Source: UBA4408 sp002389785
GTDB taxonomy: Bacteria; Bacteroidota; Bacteroidia; UBA4408
Direction of reading: 5' to 3'
Length of the DNA: 64,000 nucleotides
Assembly: GCA_035438985.1 (NCBI GenBank)
Contig: DAORJK010000017.1
Location: 1 to 64,000, forward strand
In this document: one piece after another, positions 9,110 to 16,987 of the stretch
How positions within the stretch are numbered: position 1 is the stretch's first letter
Layout: every line of letters begins with the position of its first letter
Position numbers and translations under genes: made by a program
The notes under the pieces: generated by a model
Databases searched by the model: none
Seen by the model: only the letters and a program-made list of their open reading frames with translations
Told to the model about the DNA's origin: nothing

Positions 9110-10117
9110 ATGAGAAAACTGCTGGTAGTGTACTCATTATTGGTGTGGAGTGGGGTTGCAACAGCCTGTGACTTTTGTAATTGTTATTTAGGAATTAATC
9201 CTCATTACAAAAAAAACAGTATTGGTTTGCGCGCTACTAGTTCAAATTATAATGGCTCTCACATGGAGTCTACAGAATTGGAAAAATATAATTTAACCAC
9301 ACGTGATTTTGAAGAAAACCGTTCAACGTATGAAATACAAGCACAGTATTATCCTGTGCAAAAGTTACAAATGCAATTGTTTATACCGTACATTCTAAAT
9401 TCCGAAACCATGAGCGACAATGCATATCGGTCCTTTACTACTGTTCCTGTAAGTACTGCTCGAATTAGTCATGCCGACCATACTGCCTTACAAACGGAAC
9501 AAACAGCCGTTGAAAAGAGCAGCAAAATTTCGGGCATGGGTGATCCCTTGTTCCTGGCAAAATTTCAATTGTTTAATAGTAACGGATGGGATAGTACAGC
9601 ACTTCAACAACGCATGTTACTTGGTGCCGGAGTAAAATTCCCTTTAGGCAAATCACATTTTGATGCAACGATAGACCCCTTAGAAAAATCGCATCAACCT
9701 GGTACCGGAAGTTGGGATGTATTACCTAATTTAACCTATTTAGCAAAGTATAAAGCAATAGGTGTAAATATAAATTTGTCGTATATGATAACAACAGAAG
9801 ACAAACATGGATTTAAAAATTCGAATCGATGGAATGCCAATGCATCGGTGTACAGAGAATTTATGAAAGGTAAGATCTCGATTTATCCTTCCTTGGGTGT
9901 ATATTTTGAACAAGCAGGGATGACGAATTACCAAGGTAGTAATCTTGAAAAATCGGGTGGAAATTTGATTTTAGCCCACAGTGGTTTGGATTTTTATTAC
10001 CGTAAATTTTCACTTTCCACAGCCTTTCATTTGCCAACATTACAAAAATTAAATGGCACTCAACCCCATATGAACTATCGATTTATAGTGGGTTTGAGTT
10101 ATGTTATCAATTCTTAA
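9110..10117 (+). CDS. Outer-membrane-like beta-barrel protein with N-terminal CxxCxC motif
   Basis: Signal peptide (1-19, ending VATA) directly followed by CDFCNCYLGINPHYKKNSIG, a Cys triad at the mature N-terminus. The rest (~310 residues) alternates amphipathic strands with turns, such as LQMQLFIPYILNS, RMLLGAGVKFPLG, ATFHLPTL-like segments and a final FIVGLSYVINS, as expected for an outer-membrane barrel ending in aromatic/hydrophobic residues. Annotated in relatives mostly as a hypothetical or transporter-like protein. The N-terminal CxxCxC facing the periplasm suggests metal binding, so import or export of copper or another soft metal is a reasonable but unproven role. Lies between the Cys-rich small protein and the MbnP homologue. 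Confidence 0.72.
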   Translation: MRKLLVVYSLLVWSGVATACDFCNCYLGINPHYKKNSIGLRATSSNYNGSHMESTELEKYNLTTRDFEENRSTYEIQAQYYPVQKLQMQLFIPYILNSETMSDNAYRSFTTVPVSTARISHADHTALQTEQTAVEKSSKISGMGDPLFLAKFQLFNSNGWDSTALQQRMLLGAGVKFPLGKSHFDATIDPLEKSHQPGTGSWDVLPNLTYLAKYKAIGVNINLSYMITTEDKHGFKNSNRWNANASVYREFMKGKISIYPSLGVYFEQAGMTNYQGSNLEKSGGNLILAHSGLDFYYRKFSLSTAFHLPTLQKLNGTQPHMNYRFIVGLSYVINS

Positions 10118-10154
10118 ATATTGAGTAAAAAACAAAAAAAATAATCTAAAAAAA

Positions 10155-10922
10155 ATGAAAACAAAAAAAATAGTCGCTTCAATTCTCCTTATCAGTTCAG
10201 TAATTTTTTTAGTCAGCTCTTGTAAAAAAGATAAAGATGATGAAACAATTGAACCTTCAGCAACTGAGCAAAATTTGAAGTTGCACATTCATACTCAAGT
10301 TGGCAATCAGTTGGCTGATTATACCAGCACATTTGCACAAGCTTCGGGACGCAAGTTTATACTTGCTGATTTTCGTTACTACATTTCCGGAATTGTATTA
10401 ATTAAAGCTGATGGAACTGAATTTCCAATTAGCGGAAAAGTGTTGTTGGTGAAACCAAGTGTACAAGATTATGCATTGGGAATGGTACCGGTTGGTGATT
10501 ACAAAGGAATTCGATATACGATGGGTATAGATTCGGCAACCAATCATAGCAATCCAACCGTTTATTCGAGCGATAATCCATTGGCAATACAAACTCCTAG
10601 CATGCACTGGAGTTGGAGTTCAGGATATATTTTTGCAAAAGTTGAAGGCATGTGCGACACAACTCTTGCTGCTAACGGACCTGCTGATTGTCCTTTCTTT
10701 TTTCACATAGGAATGGATATGATGAAAAGAACAATTAATTTTAGCAGTAGTAGTTTCACAGTTAGTGGAACAGCTGAAAAGGAAATTGCACTTGTTTTTG
10801 ATTTGAAAAAAGTTTTGCAAAATATTGATTTACGAACTGAGAACTCAACTCATACTATGGATAATATGAGTTTAGCAACTAAATTTGTAAATAACTACGC
10901 AACAGCAAGCACTATAGAGTAA
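10155..10922 (+). CDS. mbnP: MbnP-family copper-binding lipoprotein
   Basis: Lipoprotein signal (lipobox VSSCKKDKDD, Cys ~23) followed by an MbnP domain: NLKLHIHTQVGNQLADY, FILADFRYYISGIVLI, the YKGIRYTMGID segment, M150-H151-W152-S153-W154-S155-S156-G157-Y158, and Cys167 and Cys179 flanking GM-DTTLAANGPAD before FFFHIG. In methanotrophs, MbnP binds copper after its partner MbnH oxidises a tryptophan to kynurenine; the WSW-GY motif here holds the candidate tryptophans. The MbnH-type peroxidase follows directly, supporting the pairing. Expected location is periplasm-facing, membrane-anchored. The assignment to the MbnP family is firm; copper as the metal and the modification in this organism are inferred from family knowledge. 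Confidence 0.88.
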   Translation: MKTKKIVASILLISSVIFLVSSCKKDKDDETIEPSATEQNLKLHIHTQVGNQLADYTSTFAQASGRKFILADFRYYISGIVLIKADGTEFPISGKVLLVKPSVQDYALGMVPVGDYKGIRYTMGIDSATNHSNPTVYSSDNPLAIQTPSMHWSWSSGYIFAKVEGMCDTTLAANGPADCPFFFHIGMDMMKRTINFSSSSFTVSGTAEKEIALVFDLKKVLQNIDLRTENSTHTMDNMSLATKFVNNYATASTIE

Positions 10923-10933
10923 TTTAAATCACC

Positions 10934-10978
10934 GATATTTTCTACCGGCAATTGATTTTATTGCCGGTGGAAAATATC
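10934..10978. terminator. 45-nt near-perfect hairpin between mbnP and mbnH homologues
   Basis: Two 19-base arms (positions 10934-10952 and 10960-10978) pair with one T/G wobble position around a 7-base loop TGATTTT. The centre of the stem is GC-rich (ACCGGCAAT/ATTGCCGGT). Both flanks are AT-rich, so it may act as a partial terminator or as a 3'-end stabiliser that sets the ratio of the lipoprotein to the peroxidase. Confidence 0.8.
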
Positions 10979-10992
10979 TAAAAATTGGAAGA

Positions 10993-11988
10993 ATGAAACT
11001 GCGAATTTTAGCAATTGTATTACCTAGTTTGCTTTATTTATCCTGTAAGAAAGATAAGGATTTAGTAAGCGAAATTCCGGGAAAGCAAGTAATCAGTTTA
11101 TCTATACCCTTAGGTTTTCCCTATCCATCAATACCGGCCGATAATGAACCAACTATCTTCCGAATAAATTTAGGTAAGCGCTTATTTCAGGATCCAATTT
11201 TTTCGCGTGACAGCACTATTAGCTGTGCAAGTTGCCATAAAGAGAATTTATTTTTTACCGACGGTTTACCGGTAGCTATTGGTATTGATAGTTTAAAAGG
11301 TATACGCAATGCACCTTCGTTATTAAATGTTGCCTATCAGCCCTATATGCTTTGGGATGGAGGTGTTCCAAATTTAGAGCAGCAAGTATTGGCACCCATT
11401 GATGCACACAATGAAATGGATTTCGACATCAACAAAATTGTAACGCGCTTAAACCGCATTGGAGATTACAGAATAGCATTTCAAAATGCCTACGATGATA
11501 ATGCTAGTGTTTATAGTGTTACTAGAGCAATTGCCTGTTATGAAAGAACTTTGTTCAGTAAGCCTACCCGATATGACGACTATGAATATAATTCGAATTC
11601 GTCTGCATTAAATGCTTCCGAAAAACGTGGATACGATTTATTTTTTGGTGAGAAAGGCGAATGTTTTCATTGTCATGGTGAATATAATTTTACCGACAAT
11701 AGTTTTAAAAACAACGGCCTGTATTTGAATTACGCCGATTCGGGGAGAGCAAGAATTACGCTTCAACAAAGTGATGTAGGAAAATTTAAAGTACCTTCAT
11801 TACGCAATATTGCGCATACCGCACCTTACATGCACGATGGTAGTTTGGCTACTTTAGAAGCTGTTGTGGAACATTACAACAGTGGTTTAAAAGCTCATCC
11901 AAACAAGAGTGCTTTGCTTAAACCAATGAATTTAACGGTTCAGGAAAAAGCAGATTTAGTGAATTTTTTAAAAGCAATTTCAGAATAA
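10993..11988 (+). CDS. mbnH: MbnH/MauG-type dihaem cytochrome c peroxidase
   Basis: 331 residues with a lipoprotein signal (LLYLSCKKDKD). Two haem c sites are present: C78-A-S-C81-H82 and C224-F-H-C227-H228. Other family landmarks are RNAPSLLNVAYQPYMLWDGG, FKVPSLRNIAHTAPYMHDGS near the second haem, and a C-terminal VVEHYNSG helix. This is the bacterial dihaem peroxidase fold shared by CcpA, MauG and MbnH. Its position right after an MbnP homologue makes the MbnH role, oxidising the partner tryptophan to kynurenine, the best reading; an H2O2-detoxifying peroxidase is the alternative. Separated from mbnP by 70 bases holding a strong hairpin. Confidence 0.88.
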   Translation: MKLRILAIVLPSLLYLSCKKDKDLVSEIPGKQVISLSIPLGFPYPSIPADNEPTIFRINLGKRLFQDPIFSRDSTISCASCHKENLFFTDGLPVAIGIDSLKGIRNAPSLLNVAYQPYMLWDGGVPNLEQQVLAPIDAHNEMDFDINKIVTRLNRIGDYRIAFQNAYDDNASVYSVTRAIACYERTLFSKPTRYDDYEYNSNSSALNASEKRGYDLFFGEKGECFHCHGEYNFTDNSFKNNGLYLNYADSGRARITLQQSDVGKFKVPSLRNIAHTAPYMHDGSLATLEAVVEHYNSGLKAHPNKSALLKPMNLTVQEKADLVNFLKAISE

Positions 11989-12058
11989 TTTAACAAGTAG
12001 TATTTTTTTATTTCAGAATTCAATTTTATCTTTAAAAACAATAATCTAACCCATACAA

Positions 12059-12436
12059 ATGAAAAAAATAATTTATTTAGGAATATTCCTTATCAGTTTA
12101 GTCGCGATTTCTTCCTGCAAAAAAGCCGGACTGGGCGGAGATGCCACACTTGCTGTTTTTCCTGAGCATCACAGTAAACCAATATACGGAGCAACTGTAT
12201 ATGTAAAATTTAATGCAAAGGAATCACCGGGAATAGGAAATTTTGATGCAGTGTATACAGGAGAAGCGAACGAAGATCATGTGCATATTAAAGAATTAAT
12301 GCAAGGTAATTATTACCTCTATTCGATTGGTTATGATTCATCCATTTCTCAAATGGTTTACGGTGGGCAAGCCTTTACCATTAAGCGCAAAGAACGCAAG
12401 GATGAACTTACTGTGCACCTGGCTGTTACTGAATAA
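12059..12436 (+). CDS. Small lipoprotein with beta-sandwich domain, last gene of Mbn-like cluster
   Basis: 125 residues. Lipobox AISSCKKAG places the acylated Cys at ~20. The mature part reads as a single Ig/transthyretin-like sandwich: ATLAVFPEHHSKPIYGATVYVKF, then EDHVHIKELMQGNYYLYSIGYD and a C-terminal LTVHLAVTE strand. HH and HVHIK histidines could bind metal. No family name recognised. Its position 70 bases after the dihaem peroxidase and its lipoprotein nature tie it to the same periplasmic module; function otherwise unknown. Confidence 0.68.
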   Translation: MKKIIYLGIFLISLVAISSCKKAGLGGDATLAVFPEHHSKPIYGATVYVKFNAKESPGIGNFDAVYTGEANEDHVHIKELMQGNYYLYSIGYDSSISQMVYGGQAFTIKRKERKDELTVHLAVTE

Positions 12437-12502
12437 AGGCGAACTCCTTAGTTGAATCTGCGAGTAATCAAGATAACTTCGTAAATTAATTCGAAGTGTA
12501 TT

Positions 12503-12535
12503 TTTTAGTTTTTTACTTCTAGGGTGATATTTTTG
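12503..12535 (+). promoter_or_regulatory. Candidate promoter upstream of the 1468-residue T9SS protein
   Basis: TATTTTTG at 12528-12535 matches the TAnnTTTG -7 consensus; a TTTAG element at about 12503-12507 sits 20 bases upstream, at the -33 position. The start codon is at 12581, giving a leader of roughly 40 bases. Confidence 0.45.
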
Positions 12536-12580
12536 TAAAAAACCCTTATTTTTACAAGACTTACCAAATACCCTTTAGTA

Positions 12581-15500
12581 ATGAAGAATACTTTTCTCTA
12601 TATAATTCTAATTTGCTTTTTTTCGAGCAATCTATCTGCTCAAACTCCTAACCTTCAGTGGCAAAAATCACTTGGGGGTACTGGTACCGATGAAGCTCGC
12701 TCGGTGTATCAAACCAGTGATGGTGGTTCTATTATTTTAGGAAATTCAAATTCTATTAATGGAGATGTTGTAGGTAATCATGGAAGCTATGATTATTGGC
12801 TTGTAAAAATTGATGCATCCGGAAATGTACAATGGAAAAAAACTTATGGTGGAACAGCTTCCGATAAAGGATATGCAGTAATTGAACTTAGCTATGGTGG
12901 TTACCTTTTAGTTGGAAATGCTTCATCAACCGATGGAGATGTTACAGGAAATCATGGTGCAAGTGATTATTGGGTGCTTCGCATTTCAAGTAACGGGACG
13001 ATTATTTGGCAGAAATCTTTTGGTGGTACCAGCACAGATATTGCACGCGGAGTAATTCAAACCTTGGATGGTAAATTATTGGTAATTGGTTATTCCCGTT
13101 CGAGCAATGGCAATGTAACCGGCGCACATGGGGGTTACGATTATTGGCTTTGTAAATTGGATACTTCCGGAAATTTAATTTGGCAAAAAACCTATGGAGG
13201 CACAAAAGATGAGTTGGCGTATACAGTAAAGCAAGCGAAGGATAGCAGCTATGTTATTGTTGGTTATACGCTTTCGAATGATGGTGATGTTGGTGCGCAG
13301 AATCATTCCTATAAAAATGATATTTGGGTGGTGCGTGCCGATAAGAATGGAAACTTGCTTTGGTCTAAAACCCTGGGAGGAATTGCCAATGATTATTCCA
13401 ATTCATTTATACAAACCAGCGATAAAGGTTATTTAATTATAGGCTATACCGAATCGTATGATGGAGATGTGTATGGTAACTATGGGCAAGACGACTTATG
13501 GGCCATTAAACTGGATTCAACAGGAGCTATACAATGGCAAAAAACCTTTGGTGGCACCGATAATGATCGCGCTAATTTTGCAGCCGAAACAAGTGATGGC
13601 GGATTTGTGATTACCGGACATTCAGAATCGGACGATATTGATTTAAGTCAGAATAATGGGAACAAGGATTTTTGGATGCTCAAATTAACGCAAAACGGAA
13701 CATTGGTGTGGAAAAAATCGGTAGGAGGTACTTTGGAAGACAATGCATATTCGGTTGCGCAAAGTACGGATGGAGGAATTATTTCGGTTGGTATTTCTGC
13801 ATCTGCTGATGGTGATGTAAGTGTAAATAATGGAGGGGATGATTTTTGGATTGTAAAAATTTCGAATTTAACGGTTACTTCTCCTTCCAAAGGCGATCTT
13901 TGGTTTAGCGGTACAACGCGCAATATTAAATGGAAAAGTAATGGTGCTTCCAATTTGAAAATTGAGTATTCAATCAATGGAGGTGGACTTTACTCAACAG
14001 TAGTAGCCTCAACCGCATCGGGAAGTTCGCAGTATTCATGGGCTATTCCAAGTGGTATTAATTCATCTCAATGCAAAATAAAAATAACAGATTTAGCAAA
14101 TACAAGTAATATTGCCACCAACGATTCGGTCTTTTCAATACTCACTTCACCGGTGCTGGTCAGTCCAAATGGAGGCGAAATTTTAGCAGCCAATACTACT
14201 ACTTACATCTATTGGTTTTCTAAACTTAACGCTACGAGTTTTAATTTGGAATATACTCTTGATGGTATTAATTGGTTGCCAATAGCGAATGGCGTATCTG
14301 TTTATGCAAATGCTTCAGGAAACAATTCTGGATTTTATGCATGGACAACCCCGAATGTAACATCGAGCACTTGCAAAGTCAGAATTACCGATGCCGCTAC
14401 TCCAACATTAAAAACCAGCAGTGCTGCAAATTTTACAATCTCTCAACAAAAATCAATTGATATTCAAACTCCGAATGGAGGTTTGAGTTATACAGTTGGA
14501 AGTACACTTTATATCACCTGGACCAGTCAGGGAGTGAATGCTGTAAATATTTATTTTAGTTCGGATGGAGGAACGACTTATTCAAGCATTGCTTTAAATT
14601 ACAGCAATTCAGGATATTATAACTGGACAATTCCAAACACTACATCTACCAATTGTTTCATTAAAATTGTAGATGCACTTTCTTCAACGCAAGATGTGAG
14701 TAACAGTAATTTTTTAATTCTGCCTGCGGTTACTACTCTAAATTTAGTATCTCCTAACGGAGGTGAAAAATGGTACCAAGGAAGTTATCATTCTATCACT
14801 TGGACCAGCACTCAGCTTGCTGCCGTAAAACTGGAGTATAGTACCGGCGGGGCTTACACAACCATAGTGAATTCTATTCCTGCTTCAAGTGGTAGTTATT
14901 ATTGGCAGGTTCCACAAGTTGTTTCCACCAGCTGCAATATAAGAATCAGTAATGCTTCCAATGCTTCGGTTTTTGATGTAAGTAATTTGGATTTCGAAAT
15001 TGCCGATACAGTAAGATCCTTGCAGCTGTTAGCACCCAATGGAGGCGAGCAATGGCAAGCAGGAAGTTATAAGCCCATAACTTTCACTACCAACAATATT
15101 GCAGTACACGATTTGTTTTACAGCACCGATTCAGGATTTACCTGGAATTTAATTGCAAACAATGTAACTACCAGTCCCTATTTTTGGTTGGTTCCAAACT
15201 CTCAATCAGCGGCTTGCCTAGTACGTATTTCAAATGGAGGAAACCTCATTGATTATAGTGCTGCCTTTTTTACCATTACTGCTCCTTTTACAGGAACGGC
15301 ACCATCCATAGCTACTTTCAGTGTGAACAGCTTTTGCAAGAATACCGTGTTTCCAGTTAACTTTTCAACTTTAGGAACTTTTAATTCGGGCAATTATTTT
15401 ATTGCGCAATTGTCGGATGCCAATGGTAGTTTTGCTTTACCTGCTTCAATTGGAAGCATACAATCTACCAGTGCAGGAACCATAAATTGCCTTGTTCCCG

Positions 15501-16987
15501 ATTATGTTTCAAATGGAAGTTCTTATAGAATTCGTGTTATTTCTGATAATCCACCAACTATAGGAACCAACAATGGTAGCAATTTGGTGATCAATAGTCC
15601 GGAATTTACATTTCCACCGGCTACTTTATACTATTCATTGCCCAATGTTGTAGCTAATTTTTCATACACGGGTAACAGTTCCGGTATACAATCTTATTTA
15701 TGGGATTTTGGGGATAATACCACTTCAACTATAGCAACTACTTTTCACAATTACACACAAATAGGAGTATACGATGTGTCGCTTACAGTTACAAGTACCA
15801 ATGGTTGCAGCATTAAAAAAACCAATACCGACTACATACGTGTTGACAATACATTTCCAACTTTTCCATTGTATTCAAATACCAATTCGGATATTACCGA
15901 CATAAGTTTTATTGATGAATTAACCGGTTGTGTTTCCTTGATTACCGGTGAATGTTTATTTACTACAGATGGAGGAAATTCATGGATTCCTAAACTAAAC
16001 ACAGGATTAACCGATGCATCATCTGTTCAGGTTTTAAATGGAAAATGGTTCATGACTTCAGCCGATGGTAAAGTGGTTGAATCAACCAATTTAGGTGCTA
16101 GCTGGCAACAAGTTCCACAAGGTGGTAGTGCAGTTGAGAGTTTTACTGCCAGTTCGCTATCTTCACCAACAAGCGGTTTAGTTGTAGGAGCAAATGGAGC
16201 AATTTACCGTTATGCATCCGGAAATTTAACTGCTGAAAGCTCCGGAATTACCGATAATTTGAATGCAGTTATTGACAATGGATCATGGGCAATTGCAGTT
16301 GGGGATAATGCCAGCATAGTAAAAAATTCGGGAGCTGGTTGGAACGTTCAAAATACAGGTACAACAGCTGATTTATTGGATGTAGCTTTTGTAAATTCGC
16401 AAATTGGGTATGTATGTGGAAAAGGTGGAACTGTTTTAAAGACGAGCAATGGCGGACTGACTTGGAGCAATTCAATGCCTCCGGGAGTGGAAGTGAATTT
16501 TACAAGTATTGAAGTAAAAGGTACCGATACCGCCTGGGTAGCCGGCCAACGAGGAATACTTTACCAAACGCTGGATGCCGGTAATACCTGGACTCGTTAC
16601 AGCAAAGGAGTAAGAAACGACAATACCGGATTTAAAGTAAAAAAGGACAAGGGATATTTATCGGGTAGTTCGGGTAATTTGCGAACTTTTCAAATGAGCG
16701 CTCCGCTTGGTAGTATAAACAAATTAACTGTGGCAGATGCTATTTTGGTTTATCCTAATCCTTCAAATGGGAATTTTACCTTGCAATTGAGTGAAACTTT
16801 AAACCGGCCGGTTTTATTGTCAGTGTACGATTATAGCGGAAAATTGGTATCACAAAAAAATCTAAACGGAAATCAATTAAGTCATCAGCTTTCGATTCAG
16901 AATTCAGTAAGCACAAGTGGGATTTATTTCCTTCATTTGCAATCGGAAAATGGTGTAGTGATAAAAAAAATAAGTGTACTTAAATAA
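12581..16987 (+). CDS. Giant modular secreted protein with propeller, Ig-like, PKD, BNR and T9SS domains
   Basis: 1468 residues. Signal peptide 1-20 (SSNLSAQ). Residues ~25-430: seven repeats of about 63 residues, each starting W-K-x-x-G-G and ending with D-W-hydrophobic-K-hydrophobic, a complete-propeller count. Residues ~430-900: five modules starting SPNGGE or close variants followed by a W-hydrophobic-W/F core, the Kre9/Knh1-like Ig fold. Then a linker module, a PKD domain (~1015-1090, with YLWDFGDNTTS), and Ycf48/BNR-like repeats (FTTDGGNSWIPK, LKTSNGGLTWSN, YQTLDAGNTWTR). Residues ~1390-1468: T9SS sorting domain beginning VYPNPSNGNF. Probably a surface-exposed binding or matrix protein; no catalytic site is visible. 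The following gene's start overlaps its 3' end. Confidence 0.88.
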   Translation: MKNTFLYIILICFFSSNLSAQTPNLQWQKSLGGTGTDEARSVYQTSDGGSIILGNSNSINGDVVGNHGSYDYWLVKIDASGNVQWKKTYGGTASDKGYAVIELSYGGYLLVGNASSTDGDVTGNHGASDYWVLRISSNGTIIWQKSFGGTSTDIARGVIQTLDGKLLVIGYSRSSNGNVTGAHGGYDYWLCKLDTSGNLIWQKTYGGTKDELAYTVKQAKDSSYVIVGYTLSNDGDVGAQNHSYKNDIWVVRADKNGNLLWSKTLGGIANDYSNSFIQTSDKGYLIIGYTESYDGDVYGNYGQDDLWAIKLDSTGAIQWQKTFGGTDNDRANFAAETSDGGFVITGHSESDDIDLSQNNGNKDFWMLKLTQNGTLVWKKSVGGTLEDNAYSVAQSTDGGIISVGISASADGDVSVNNGGDDFWIVKISNLTVTSPSKGDLWFSGTTRNIKWKSNGASNLKIEYSINGGGLYSTVVASTASGSSQYSWAIPSGINSSQCKIKITDLANTSNIATNDSVFSILTSPVLVSPNGGEILAANTTTYIYWFSKLNATSFNLEYTLDGINWLPIANGVSVYANASGNNSGFYAWTTPNVTSSTCKVRITDAATPTLKTSSAANFTISQQKSIDIQTPNGGLSYTVGSTLYITWTSQGVNAVNIYFSSDGGTTYSSIALNYSNSGYYNWTIPNTTSTNCFIKIVDALSSTQDVSNSNFLILPAVTTLNLVSPNGGEKWYQGSYHSITWTSTQLAAVKLEYSTGGAYTTIVNSIPASSGSYYWQVPQVVSTSCNIRISNASNASVFDVSNLDFEIADTVRSLQLLAPNGGEQWQAGSYKPITFTTNNIAVHDLFYSTDSGFTWNLIANNVTTSPYFWLVPNSQSAACLVRISNGGNLIDYSAAFFTITAPFTGTAPSIATFSVNSFCKNTVFPVNFSTLGTFNSGNYFIAQLSDANGSFALPASIGSIQSTSAGTINCLVPDYVSNGSSYRIRVISDNPPTIGTNNGSNLVINSPEFTFPPATLYYSLPNVVANFSYTGNSSGIQSYLWDFGDNTTSTIATTFHNYTQIGVYDVSLTVTSTNGCSIKKTNTDYIRVDNTFPTFPLYSNTNSDITDISFIDELTGCVSLITGECLFTTDGGNSWIPKLNTGLTDASSVQVLNGKWFMTSADGKVVESTNLGASWQQVPQGGSAVESFTASSLSSPTSGLVVGANGAIYRYASGNLTAESSGITDNLNAVIDNGSWAIAVGDNASIVKNSGAGWNVQNTGTTADLLDVAFVNSQIGYVCGKGGTVLKTSNGGLTWSNSMPPGVEVNFTSIEVKGTDTAWVAGQRGILYQTLDAGNTWTRYSKGVRNDNTGFKVKKDKGYLSGSSGNLRTFQMSAPLGSINKLTVADAILVYPNPSNGNFTLQLSETLNRPVLLSVYDYSGKLVSQKNLNGNQLSHQLSIQNSVSTSGIYFLHLQSENGVVIKKISVLK

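Noticed and set aside
9740..9934. Antisense ORF within the outer-membrane-like gene
   Set aside because: Shadow of the real gene; no motif, start or context supports it.
12655..13870. CRISPR-like or DNA-level repeats
   Set aside because: The periodicity is in protein (about 63-residue blades) and the DNA copies are diverged.
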